Below, piece by piece: positions 1 through 7,582 of a DNA stretch of 42,421 nt (positions are counted from its first letter, which is position 1; every line of letters starts with the position of its first letter). A program made the position numbers and the translations under genes. Source of the stretch: Bacteroidales bacterium UBA3743 (GTDB taxonomy: Bacteria; Bacteroidota; Bacteroidia; Bacteroidales; Paludibacteraceae); NCBI GenBank assembly GCA_002371265.1, contig DFGT01000011.1, positions 7,333-49,753 of the forward strand, written 5' to 3'. The notes below the pieces were generated by a model. It searched no databases, was not told the origin of the DNA, and worked only from the letters and a program-made list of their open reading frames with translations.

Positions 1-49
1 GACCCCGAGATTACAAATCACGTGCTCTGGCCAACTGAGCTAAAGAGGC
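1..49 (-). tRNA. tRNA-Thr (anticodon TGT), 3' part cut off by the window edge
   Basis: Read on the minus strand from 49 downwards, the sequence gives a 7-nt acceptor strand (GCCTCTT), TA at positions 8-9, a D-arm with GCTC...GAGC, and a 7-nt anticodon loop TTTGTAA, so the anticodon is TGT (Thr). The anticodon stem has one T-T mismatch. The variable loop, T-arm and 3' acceptor strand lie outside the window. The SRP RNA lies just upstream in the same direction, so the two could be co-transcribed. Confidence 0.85.
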
Positions 50-61
50 AAGTGGGAAAAC

Positions 62-151
62 CTTCTACATCACACCGCTACAACCGACGTACCCTTGCTG
101 CGTTCAAACCCTGGGGGATTAGAAGGGAGCTGGTTGTGTAGCGCTTTCCCG
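62..151 (-). ncRNA. ffs: Signal recognition particle small RNA (4.5S-like)
   Basis: The minus strand between about 151 and 62 folds into a long hairpin. Its base pairs 132-143 with 76-85 (CGCTACA..ACC against GGTTGTAGCG). Its apex at about 116-90 carries the bacterial small-SRP core, CCAGG on the 5' side and GCAGC on the 3' side, around a short TTGAAC cap. This is the Ffh-binding domain that targets ribosomes to the membrane. A strong minus-7 box lies just upstream at 156-163. The exact ends are estimated from the stem and promoter. A covariance-model search for Bacteria_small_SRP would settle it. Confidence 0.75.
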
Positions 152-155
152 GGTG

Positions 156-185
156 CAAAAGTATAAACTATTTATCACACAACAA
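156..185 (-). promoter_or_regulatory. Bacteroidota-type promoter of the SRP RNA
   Basis: On the minus strand a perfect TAnnTTTG box (TACTTTTG, 163-156) is preceded by TTG at 185-183 with 19 nt between them, the usual spacing of the primary-sigma promoter in this phylum. It fires just before the predicted RNA 5' end. Confidence 0.7.
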
Positions 186-279
186 GTGTTTTCTGCTTTT
201 TTTTTGAAAAAAGTTGCTTATTTCTCTATGAATTATGCAAATATAAATTGCTTTTTTTCAAAAAACAGATCAAGGTAAA

Positions 280-310
280 ATTTTGTCATGTGTGTTTGAC
301 ATGATAAAAT
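280..310. other. Long intergenic stretch with a 12-bp hairpin
   Basis: The gap 164-752 is very AT-rich and holds no convincing gene. Its only clear structure is an inverted repeat whose 12-bp arms (280-291 and 299-310, one G-T pair) flank a 7-nt loop. The core is TCATGT-N7-ACATGA. There is no good T-tract on either side, so an operator is as likely as a terminator. Confidence 0.4.
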
Positions 311-666
311 CATTGTAAAAGACGTCGGGAATATTTTCTGTCTTAAATATTTGTGCGCAAAGCATGAAAGGAAGGTTTGCAAAATAGTGGAATGCTATTA
401 TTCCCACATCATTTATAACGTCAATTTGATTCTATCCTCTTTTTTTATGTGCTTGTCTTCGGCTTGTGTTAGAAATGTGGGGCCTAAAACCAATATTTAT
501 ATTATACTTGGTCCATTGACAATCATCAACTCGATAACCAAGTTTTTTAATTAATTTAATCATATTCTAAGGATTCAAAAATGGATTTTTTTACTTGTTT
601 TTTAGTTCATTTGTCATTTTTGGACTTGTTTTTTTGCCATAACGTAATTTTTTTTCCGCTTTTTTA

Positions 667-674
667 TATTTTTG
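667..674 (+). promoter_or_regulatory. Candidate minus-7 box for the Na/Pi cotransporter gene
   Basis: TATTTTTG matches TAnnTTTG and lies about 80 nt before the ATG at 753. No TTG is found at the expected minus-33 distance, so support is moderate. Confidence 0.35.
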
Positions 675-752
675 TGCTCAGTTTAAGATTTTTGACATGG
701 AGAATGGGTAAGATCCCATTGTCATAACACATTTTCAATTAAAAACTTGATA

Positions 753-2438
753 ATGGATACAGTCCTCAATTTGTTATCGTTGTTCGGCTCACTTGCACTC
801 TTCCTTTTCGGAATGAAAACGATGAGTGAGGGTTTGGAGAAGTTTGCCGGCGACCGTTTGCGCGCAATCCTTGCGGCAATGACAAAAAATCGAGTAATGG
901 GTGTTGTTACCGGAATTGTGATCACTGCTATGATTCAATCTTCCAGTGCCACAACTGTGATGGTTGTGAGTTTTGTGAATGCGGGATTGATGACGCTGAC
1001 TCAGGCAATAGGCGTGATCATGGGTGCGAATGTCGGAACAACTGTGACGGCATGGATGATTTCCGCGATTGGATTCAAAGTGAATATCGCAGCGTTGACG
1101 CTACCTCTGATGTGCGTAGGTATGCCTCTGATTTTCAGCAGCGTCAGCAAAAGAAAAAGTGTCGGAGAATTTATTTTCGGATTTGCTTTCCTTTTTATGG
1201 GTTTGAGCTATTTGCAGCAGTCGGCCACCGACTTGAATATAGGCTCTTACGTAGCAAACCTACTTGCTGGAATGGCGGATGGAGGCTTCCTTACAATTCT
1301 GCTATTTGTTGTAGTGGGAGCTTTGGTTACAATGTTAGTTCAAGCATCAGCGGCCACAATGGCAATCACGCTGATGCTTTTTGATATGCATATACAGGGA
1401 TTCGGCTTTGAGCAGGCAGCTGCTTTGGCGATGGGACAGAACATAGGTACGACTATCACTGCCTTTATGGCTTCCCTCACTGCAAACACTCAGGCAAAAC
1501 GAGCTGCGTTGGCGCATATGTTCTTTAATGTTTTCGGAGTGCTTGTCGTTTTGATAATGTTCTATCCGTTCTGTGATGCGGTGACTTGGATTGTCACCAA
1601 TGTGCTTCATGCAGGCGACAATGATTTGTTCCGTCTCTCTGCATTCCATACGGCTTTCAACATCTTCAACACATTATTATTGATCGGATTTGTGAAGCAG
1701 ATTGAAGCATTTGTTTGCAAGGTGTTGCCAATGCCTGAAAACCAGGATGCGGAAAACCGTTTGTTGTTTATCTCAGGAGGTTTGCTTTCCACGGCTGAGC
1801 TTTCTATTCTTCAGGCAAACAAAGAGATTGTGGTGTTCGGTGAACGTTGCCGCAGAATGTTGACGTTTGTGCCAAAGGCATTGGAGTGCAAAAAAGAGGA
1901 GGATTTTGAGAATGCGTACAAAAAACTGGTACATTATGAGCAAATCACCGACAATATGGAGGATGAAATCGGAAAGTATCTTGGTCTGGTTAGTGAAGGT
2001 CGTTTGAGTGGAGAATCGAAAAATGCCATAGCTTGTATGCTCCGTGAGATAGGAGAACTGGAGAGTATAGGTGATAGTATCTACCATCTTGGACGAACAA
2101 TCTCGCGTCTTCGCGAATATGGAGATGAGACATTCAATGAAGAGCAGAATACATATATCAATAAGGCACTGAAAATCGTGGACGAATCTTTGGTGGCTAT
2201 GATCAATGTCCTTTCATTGCCAGAAGAGAAAACGGTAAATTTGAAAGAAAACATCGGAATAGAGGACCGTTTGAATGAGCTTCGAACACGTTGCACAGAG
2301 AGAAATGTCGAGGCAATCAACAATAAGGAATATAGCTATCGTCTTGGCACATATTATATTGACTTTATCAATGAATGTGAGAAAGCTGGCGACTACGTGA
2401 TGAATGTAGTGCAGGCTGTGGCTAAGATGAGGGAGTGA
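753..2438 (+). CDS. Na/Pi cotransporter family protein with C-terminal PhoU-like domain
   Basis: A 561-residue inner-membrane protein of the Na/Pi cotransporter (YjbB/NptA-like) type, expected to move phosphate with sodium. The N-terminal half carries the two inverted family repeats: QSSSATT followed by GANVGTT, and later QASAATM followed by GQNIGTT. Hydrophobic helices run to about residue 325. From about 340 to the end the protein is hydrophilic and helical, like the PhoU fold, as is usual in this fusion family. I chose the ATG at 753 rather than the in-frame TTG at 747 because family proteins begin with a short MD-x-LNLL segment. It is a single-gene unit followed by a clear terminator. The direction of phosphate movement cannot be read from sequence. 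Confidence 0.9.
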   Translation: MDTVLNLLSLFGSLALFLFGMKTMSEGLEKFAGDRLRAILAAMTKNRVMGVVTGIVITAMIQSSSATTVMVVSFVNAGLMTLTQAIGVIMGANVGTTVTAWMISAIGFKVNIAALTLPLMCVGMPLIFSSVSKRKSVGEFIFGFAFLFMGLSYLQQSATDLNIGSYVANLLAGMADGGFLTILLFVVVGALVTMLVQASAATMAITLMLFDMHIQGFGFEQAAALAMGQNIGTTITAFMASLTANTQAKRAALAHMFFNVFGVLVVLIMFYPFCDAVTWIVTNVLHAGDNDLFRLSAFHTAFNIFNTLLLIGFVKQIEAFVCKVLPMPENQDAENRLLFISGGLLSTAELSILQANKEIVVFGERCRRMLTFVPKALECKKEEDFENAYKKLVHYEQITDNMEDEIGKYLGLVSEGRLSGESKNAIACMLREIGELESIGDSIYHLGRTISRLREYGDETFNEEQNTYINKALKIVDESLVAMINVLSLPEEKTVNLKENIGIEDRLNELRTRCTERNVEAINNKEYSYRLGTYYIDFINECEKAGDYVMNVVQAVAKMRE

Positions 2439-2477
2439 AAATGAAAAGTTAAAAATTATAAATGCTGAATGCTAAAT

Positions 2478-2507
2478 AAAACGCCTCTTGATAGGGGCGT
2501 TTTTATT
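2478..2507 (+). terminator. Intrinsic terminator after the Na/Pi cotransporter
   Basis: The stem (A)ACGCCTC / GGGGCGT(T) has a 6-nt loop TTGATA and is followed directly by a run of T. Confidence 0.85.
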
Positions 2508-2522
2508 GTTTAAATCAGAGTG

Positions 2523-2597
2523 TCACCATGTGTCTGCATTTTCTTCAATTTCTTCGGCTTCTTCATCTGTGATTTCTCTGCGATACCATTCTTTCAT
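2523..2597 (-). CDS. Possible 24-residue acidic small protein
   Basis: ATG at 2597 opens a 24-codon frame ending in TGA at 2523. The peptide starts MKEWYRREIT and continues with a run rich in Glu, containing 9 Glu and 2 Asp in all. It would form a charged amphipathic helix. It lies alone, opposite to both flanking genes. I do not recognise it. No convincing promoter was found upstream, although TAAAGTTTC at about 2627 is close to a minus-7 box. It could be a relic or a genuine microprotein. Confidence 0.3.
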   Translation of the reverse strand: MKEWYRREITDEEAEEIEENADTW

Positions 2598-2678
2598 AAC
2601 TAACCCGTTCTAAATCTAAAAATCGTTTGTTTGAAACTTTATGAACAATAGCAACGTCTATATAAATGAATTTCACTA

Positions 2679-2706
2679 TAATTTTGTTATTTTTGCACAA
2701 AAATAA
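2679..2706 (+). promoter_or_regulatory. Promoter region of the ABC-F gene with palindromic minus-7 box
   Basis: Two overlapping candidate minus-7 boxes, TAATTTTG (2679-2686) and TATTTTTG (2688-2695), precede the ATG at 2717. The second is the left arm of the palindrome TTATTTTTGCACAAAAATAA (2687-2706), so the box occurs on both strands. No minus-33 TTG is visible. Confidence 0.5.
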
Positions 2707-2716
2707 ATTTGTATAG

Positions 2717-4645
2717 ATGATTTCTGTAAACCAAGTCACTGTTGAGTTTGGTGGCTTCACTCTGTTAGACGATATATCTTTTGTGGTCAACGACAAAGAC
2801 CGCATAGCGCTTGTGGGTAAAAATGGCGCCGGCAAATCGACTATGCTGAAAATCTTTGCTGGCTTGCAAAATCCATCAAAGGGTTCGGTGTCTGTGCCAA
2901 AGGAGACCACTATCGGTTATCTTCCTCAGCATATGATCCACAACGATGATTGCACTGTCATGCAGGAGGCTGAGAAGGCTTTCTCCCACGTCTCTGATCT
3001 TCAGGCAAAAATTGACAAACTGGGGGCTGAACTTGCCGAACGCACTGATTATGAGAGTGAATCGTATCATCAGTTGATCGACCGTCTTACTGAGGCTAAT
3101 GAGAAACTTGCCATTCTTGGAGGAGGAAACTATATAGGTGAGATAGAGCGCACTCTTTGTGGACTTGGTTTCACTCGCGAGGATTTTAATCGCCAGACAA
3201 GCGAGTTCAGCGGTGGATGGCGTATGCGTATCGAATTGGCAAAGATCCTTTTGCAACGTCCCGACGTGTTGCTTCTCGACGAGCCTACCAACCATTTGGA
3301 TATCGAATCTATCTGGTGGCTTGAGAATTTCCTGAAATCATCCGGTTGTGCTGTGGTGCTCGTTTCACACGACCGTGCATTCATAGATAATGTCACAAAC
3401 CGTACTATCGAGATTTCCCTTGGTCATATCTACGATTATAAGGTAAACTATTCTCACTATGTGCAGCTTCGCAAGGAGAGACGCGAGCAACAGCTTCGCG
3501 CGTATGAGAATCAGCAGAAGCAAATCGCAGACACTGAGGAATTTATTGAAAGATTCCGTTACAAGGCGACGAAGAGTGTGCAGGTGCAGAGCCGTATAAA
3601 GCAACTTGAAAAAATCGAGAGAATCGAGGTCGACGAGGAGGATAACGCTGCTCTACACCTGAAATTTCCACCTGCTCCACACAGCGGGTCGGTGAGTGTG
3701 GAGGCTAAGAACCTTACAAAAAAGTATGGTGACCATGTGGTGCTCGATAATATCGACATCTGCATCAAACGTGGTGAGAAAGTAGCTTTCGTCGGCAAGA
3801 ACGGTGAAGGTAAGTCAACACTTGTGAAATGTATCATGAACCAAATCGACTATGATGGCGAATTGAAACTCGGTCATTTGGTTAAGATTGGATACTTCGC
3901 GCAGAATCAGGCATCTTTGCTGGATGGCGAGTTGACAGTGTTCGACACTATTGATTATGTGGCTACTGGAGAGATCCGCACGAAGATTAAGGATATCCTT
4001 GGCGCGTTCATGTTTGGCGGAGAGGCATCTGAGAAGAAGGTGAAGGTGTTGTCGGGAGGAGAAAGAACTCGTTTGGCGATGATACGTCTGCTTCTCGAAC
4101 CTGTCAATTTCCTTGTGTTAGATGAGCCGACCAACCATTTGGACATGCGTACTAAAGATGTCCTGAAGGAGGCGATAAAGGCATTCGACGGCACAGTGAT
4201 TGTCGTGTCGCACGACCGTGAATTCCTCGATGGATTGGTGGAGAAAACGTATGAGTTTGCCAACCACAAGGTGGTGGAACATCTCGGTGGAATCTATGAT
4301 TTCCTAAAGACAAAGCAGATGGAAAACCTTCAGGAACTGGAGGTTAAGAAAACTGTCGCCGAAAGCAACGTCGCCACTAAGGCACCTACAGAAGGCAAAC
4401 TCTCTTATGAGGCTCAGAAGGAGAAGCAGAAGCAGGTCAGAAAGGCCGAGAAAGCTGTGGCGGACAACGAGGCAGAGGTGGCAAAACTGGAGAACAAGAT
4501 TGCAGAGATTGAGGCAAAATTGGCGGAAGGAGATACTGATGCTGATTTGCTGACACAATATGAAAAGGCTAAGAAGAGCCTTGATGAAAAGATGTACGAA
4601 TGGGAAATCCTGACGGAGGAACTCGAAAAACTAAAGAATGAATAG
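2717..4645 (+). CDS. ABC-F family ATPase (Uup/EttA-like ribosome-associated factor)
   Basis: A 642-residue soluble protein with two ABC ATPase domains and no membrane segments, the ABC-F layout. Domain 1 (about 1-255) has Walker A GKNGAGKST, signature SGGWRMR and Walker B LLLDEPTNHLD. The linker (about 255-320) is the basic helical arm that contacts tRNA in ABC-F proteins. Domain 2 (about 325-540) has GKNGEGKST, LSGGERTRLAM and LVLDEPTNHLD. The last 100 residues are a Lys/Glu coiled coil, as in Uup. These proteins act on translating ribosomes; whether this one confers antibiotic protection cannot be told. The downstream RlmB-like gene starts two bases after its stop, suggesting a translation-related operon. 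Confidence 0.9.
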   Translation: MISVNQVTVEFGGFTLLDDISFVVNDKDRIALVGKNGAGKSTMLKIFAGLQNPSKGSVSVPKETTIGYLPQHMIHNDDCTVMQEAEKAFSHVSDLQAKIDKLGAELAERTDYESESYHQLIDRLTEANEKLAILGGGNYIGEIERTLCGLGFTREDFNRQTSEFSGGWRMRIELAKILLQRPDVLLLDEPTNHLDIESIWWLENFLKSSGCAVVLVSHDRAFIDNVTNRTIEISLGHIYDYKVNYSHYVQLRKERREQQLRAYENQQKQIADTEEFIERFRYKATKSVQVQSRIKQLEKIERIEVDEEDNAALHLKFPPAPHSGSVSVEAKNLTKKYGDHVVLDNIDICIKRGEKVAFVGKNGEGKSTLVKCIMNQIDYDGELKLGHLVKIGYFAQNQASLLDGELTVFDTIDYVATGEIRTKIKDILGAFMFGGEASEKKVKVLSGGERTRLAMIRLLLEPVNFLVLDEPTNHLDMRTKDVLKEAIKAFDGTVIVVSHDREFLDGLVEKTYEFANHKVVEHLGGIYDFLKTKQMENLQELEVKKTVAESNVATKAPTEGKLSYEAQKEKQKQVRKAEKAVADNEAEVAKLENKIAEIEAKLAEGDTDADLLTQYEKAKKSLDEKMYEWEILTEELEKLKNE

Positions 4646-4647
4646 CG

Positions 4648-5388
4648 ATGAAAGAGAATGAAATGATATTTGGAATCCGCGCGATCATAGAAGCGATTGA
4701 GTCGGATAAGGAGATTGACAAAATCATATTGAAGAAGGATCTTCAGAGTGAGTTGTCGCACGAACTTTTCGAAGTCCTTCGTTCACATCCGTTGATTCAG
4801 GTGCAGCGTGTGCCTCTTGAGAGAATCAATAAATATACCCGCAAGAATCATCAGGGAGCTATCGCTTTCATCAGCAGCACTCATTATCAGAGGGTTGAGG
4901 ATCTTGTGCAGAATATATTCGAGGAGGGAAAGGATCCTTTCTTTATTATATTGGATGGAGTGACAGACGTAAGAAATTTCGGTGCTATCGCGCGTACTTG
5001 CGAGTGTGCCGGAGTCGACGCGGTTGTGATTCCGTTCCGTGGAAGCGTCAGTGTGGGCGCGGATGCGATAAAGACGTCGGCGGGTGCGCTACACACATTG
5101 CCGGTGTGTAAGGAGAAAAATCTTGTGCAGACGGTGAAATATCTGAAAGCCAGTGGAGTACGCGTCGTCGCAGCCACAGAGAAAGGTGATAAAGTTTACA
5201 CCGACACCAATCTGACAGGTCCGTTGGCAATCGTCATGGGTGCTGAGGATACAGGTGTGTCGCCTGAGATCATAAGATTGTGCGACGACTTGGTGAAGAT
5301 TCCGATCAACGGAAAAATCTCGTCACTTAATGTCTCTGTAGCGGCAGGAGTGATGATTTACGAGTCTATACGTCAGCGTCAAAAGTAA
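4648..5388 (+). CDS. rlmB: TrmH/SpoU-family RNA 2'-O-methyltransferase, RlmB-like
   Basis: A 246-residue SPOUT methyltransferase expected to methylate a ribose 2'-OH in rRNA using S-adenosylmethionine; RlmB acts on G2251 of 23S rRNA in E. coli. Residues 1-75 form the small L30e-like substrate-binding domain (IFGIRAIIEAI at the start). The catalytic knot domain follows, with motif 1 around DVRNFGAIARTCECAG, motif 2 at MGAEDTGVS and motif 3 at IPINGKISSLNVSVA, including the conserved Asn and Glu. The start is two bases after the ABC-F stop and a pseudouridine synthase follows after 8 nt, so three translation genes appear co-transcribed. The exact target nucleotide is inferred from family likeness. 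Confidence 0.88.
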   Translation: MKENEMIFGIRAIIEAIESDKEIDKIILKKDLQSELSHELFEVLRSHPLIQVQRVPLERINKYTRKNHQGAIAFISSTHYQRVEDLVQNIFEEGKDPFFIILDGVTDVRNFGAIARTCECAGVDAVVIPFRGSVSVGADAIKTSAGALHTLPVCKEKNLVQTVKYLKASGVRVVAATEKGDKVYTDTNLTGPLAIVMGAEDTGVSPEIIRLCDDLVKIPINGKISSLNVSVAAGVMIYESIRQRQK

Positions 5389-5396
5389 AATCCGCT

Positions 5397-6101
5397 ATGG
5401 AGGTATTGTACGAAGATAACCATATAATCATTGTAAACAAGACTTGCAGAGAGATTGTGCAGGGCGACAAGACCGGCGACACGACTCTTGGCGAGCAGAT
5501 TGCGGCATATATAAAGGAGAAGTATGCCAAGCCAGGCAATGTCTTCGTCGGTGTGGCTCACAGACTCGACCGCCCAACAAGTGGGGTTGTGGTTTTTGCC
5601 AAGACAAGCAAGGCTCTCTCCCGTCTTTGCGATATGTTTGCAAAGCACGATGTGAAGAAGCTTTATTGGGCGGTAGTGAAGAATGCTCCCAAAGAGGAAG
5701 AGGGCAGGCTGGTCAATTATCTGAAACGCAATGAGAAGCAAAACAAAAGTTTTGTGGTCGGCAAGGGGGTGAAGGATGCTAAAGAGGCAATACTTTCCTA
5801 CCGTACGATCGCCAAATCAGATAATTATACTTTGCTGGAAGTCGATTTGTCGACTGGACGTCACCATCAGATTCGATGCCAGTTGGCAAATATCGGTTCG
5901 CCAATCAAAGGAGACCTAAAATATGGTTTTCCACGTTCCAATCCAGATGGTGGAATTTCACTCCATGCTCGTTCGATTGAGTTTATCCATCCAGTGTCGA
6001 AAAAAGAGATAAAGGTGGTGGCTCCGGTTCCAGACGACAATTTATGGAAAGAGTTGGAACGATTGGCGGAAACCAACGCGTCTAATGCAGATAAACAATA
6101 A
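5397..6101 (+). CDS. RluA-family RNA pseudouridine synthase
   Basis: A 234-residue enzyme that isomerises uridine to pseudouridine in RNA. The RluA signature HRLDRPTSG is present with the catalytic Asp at about residue 58, and the later motif STGRHHQIRCQLANIG matches the family. No N-terminal S4 domain is present and the protein begins directly with the catalytic fold (VLYEDNHIIIVNK). The target (rRNA or tRNA) cannot be assigned. It sits third in the ABC-F, RlmB, RluA series with 8 nt upstream spacing and 3 nt before the next ATG. Confidence 0.9.
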   Translation: MEVLYEDNHIIIVNKTCREIVQGDKTGDTTLGEQIAAYIKEKYAKPGNVFVGVAHRLDRPTSGVVVFAKTSKALSRLCDMFAKHDVKKLYWAVVKNAPKEEEGRLVNYLKRNEKQNKSFVVGKGVKDAKEAILSYRTIAKSDNYTLLEVDLSTGRHHQIRCQLANIGSPIKGDLKYGFPRSNPDGGISLHARSIEFIHPVSKKEIKVVAPVPDDNLWKELERLAETNASNADKQ

Positions 6102-6104
6102 CAA

Positions 6105-6749
6105 ATGGATATTTTCAGCCAAGAAATAGAAAACTATATAACGTCTCACATCGAGCCGGAACCAGAGTTTCTTAAAAAGCTCGTGCGTGACACAAATTTA
6201 TATACACTCAAGCCACGCATGCTTTCCGGACATTTGCAGGGACGATTGCTGAAGATGTTCTGTGCGATGACTGGAGCAAAAAGAGTCGTGGAGATCGGCA
6301 CATTCACCGGATATTCCGCACTTTGCATGGCAGAGGCATTGCCTGAGGATGGAGAAGTGCATACCATCGACATCAATGATGAACTGGAAGAGTTGATACT
6401 CAACGGATTCGACAGAGCCGGAGATGTTGGTAAGAAAGTCCATTTCCATATTGGAGACGCTGCGAAACTGATACCACAGATGGACGGAGAGTTTGACGTC
6501 TGCTTTATGGATGGCAACAAACGTCATTATATGGAGTATTTGGAAGCCGTCTATCCTAAGATGAAAATGGGAGGGTTGATCATCGCCGACAACACATTGT
6601 GGGATGGGCACGTGTTGGAGGAGGACAGAAACGATGCCCAGACGGCAGGCATAAAGAAGTTCAACGATTCGGTTTGTGCCGACGACAGATTCTTCGTCAC
6701 TATGGTGCCGTTGCGTGACGGAATGACATTGATTAGAAAAATTAAATAG
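6105..6749 (+). CDS. Class I SAM-dependent O-methyltransferase (caffeoyl-CoA OMT-like)
   Basis: A 214-residue cytosolic methyltransferase. The SAM-binding motif I is VVEIGTFTGYSALCMAEAL, followed by the acidic strand VHTIDIND. The metal- and substrate-site region FDVCFMDGNKRHY and GGLIIADNTLWDG match the cation-dependent catechol-type O-methyltransferases. The natural substrate in Bacteroidota is not known to me. In some lineages a relative methylates a hydroxylated tRNA wobble uridine (TrmR), which would fit the RNA-modification neighbours, but that is inference. It begins 3 nt after the pseudouridine synthase stop. Confidence 0.87.
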   Translation: MDIFSQEIENYITSHIEPEPEFLKKLVRDTNLYTLKPRMLSGHLQGRLLKMFCAMTGAKRVVEIGTFTGYSALCMAEALPEDGEVHTIDINDELEELILNGFDRAGDVGKKVHFHIGDAAKLIPQMDGEFDVCFMDGNKRHYMEYLEAVYPKMKMGGLIIADNTLWDGHVLEEDRNDAQTAGIKKFNDSVCADDRFFVTMVPLRDGMTLIRKIK

Positions 6750-6756
6750 GAATACT

Positions 6757-7287
6757 ATGAATATCAGATTATTATTGGCAATAGCAACACCACTTTTTGT
6801 GGCTTCGATATTTTCGTCATGTGACGACGACGATGATGAAGATACTGCAAAACTTAACTCATATCAAGAGAACAAAGAATATGGGGAGAAGTTTTTGATG
6901 GAGAAAAGGGCAGAAGAGGGGATTACAGAGTCTCCAAGTGGATTATTGATCAAAGTCAACACATTGAACCCTACAGGAATCCGTCCCGAAGATGGTGATA
7001 CAATCTATGCTGTTGTGACTGGCAACAAGATTGAGAATAAGCAGAATGAGTTTAGATACGATACGATCAGAACGTCTATGCATGGACAGGTGAAAGCATT
7101 GGTGGAGGGAATCAAATATATGACTGTAGGTTCTGATTTTGACTTCTATTCTCCATATTATTTAGCCTACGGAGTAGTTTCTTATGAAGGTATGAGTCGT
7201 GAACCAAAGATGAAGGTGACGGTGAATCCTTATTCTGCGGTAAAATTCAATGTGAGGTTGCTTGGAGTCAAGAAATTGGACAAATAA
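6757..7287 (+). CDS. FKBP-like lipoprotein with surface-export signature
   Basis: A 176-residue lipoprotein. The signal peptide ends in FSSC with the acylated Cys at residue 22, followed at once by DDDDDEDT. In Bacteroidota such an acidic run after the Cys marks export to the outer surface. The rest resembles FKBP-type peptidyl-prolyl isomerases: a GITESPSGLLIKV segment, D-x-I-x-x-V-V-x-G in place of the usual V-x-V-x-Y-x-G strand, then GIKYMTVGSDFDFYSPYYLAYG, the family C-terminal strand. Several active-site aromatics of true FKBPs (FD, W) are not evident, so isomerase activity is doubtful. It is the last gene of the rightward series and is followed by a large palindromic repeat. Confidence 0.75.
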   Translation: MNIRLLLAIATPLFVASIFSSCDDDDDEDTAKLNSYQENKEYGEKFLMEKRAEEGITESPSGLLIKVNTLNPTGIRPEDGDTIYAVVTGNKIENKQNEFRYDTIRTSMHGQVKALVEGIKYMTVGSDFDFYSPYYLAYGVVSYEGMSREPKMKVTVNPYSAVKFNVRLLGVKKLDK

Positions 7288-7333
7288 CAGATTAAAATAA
7301 TAAAGACTCTGTCCAATTTAGCAACTGATTTTC

Positions 7334-7471
7334 GAGGATAGTTAAGGGCGGAACTCCCTAACCCCTTCCAAAGTGCGAGCCGAAGGCGGGCCCATAATAA
7401 AAATATGAGCGCTCGTTCTTATGAACTCGCAGATGTGGTGTGGTTAGGGAGTTCCGCCCTTAACTATCCTC
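7334..7471. repeat. Composite palindromic intergenic element (two inverted copies of the dispersed repeat)
   Basis: Positions 7334-7363 and 7442-7471 are perfect 30-bp inverted repeats. The forward copy runs GAGGATAGTTAAGGGCGGAA.. and is followed by a GTGCGAGCCGAAGGCGGGC hairpin. The reverse copy carries a TGCGAGTTCATAAGAACGAG hairpin. Both halves match single copies at 16314, 19694 and 38220. The element lies between two converging genes. The arrangement resembles a BIME made of two REP units in opposite orientation. Confidence 0.85.
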
Positions 7472-7527
7472 AAATACTATAACGTAAGTCCTATGAATTT
7501 AATATGATAAAATTCCATGATCGTAGG

Positions 7528-7554
7528 GGCAGGTTTTAAACCTGCCAACAATAG
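7528..7554. repeat. Hairpin module GGCAGGTTTTAAACCTGCC with AACAATAG tail
   Basis: A near-perfect hairpin (7528-7546) is followed by AACAATAGAAAT. A related sequence with a similar tail (CGCAATAGGAAT) occurs at 16564-16595 next to another copy of the dispersed repeat, so this is a second recurrent module rather than a chance palindrome. It is also placed to act as a terminator for the leftward gene ending at 7583, but lacks a T-tract. Confidence 0.6.
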
Positions 7555-7582
7555 AAATCTTTATTAAAATATTAGAGGATTC

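Noticed and set aside
351..554. 67-codon frame in the AT-rich gap
   Set aside because: No promoter or family likeness, composition of random AT-rich sequence, and no plausible ATG near the start.
7334..7471. Insertion sequence or MITE with terminal inverted repeats
   Set aside because: The 30-bp arms look like MITE ends, but each arm is itself a hairpin unit found singly elsewhere and no target-site duplication was seen, so a paired REP-type unit fits better.
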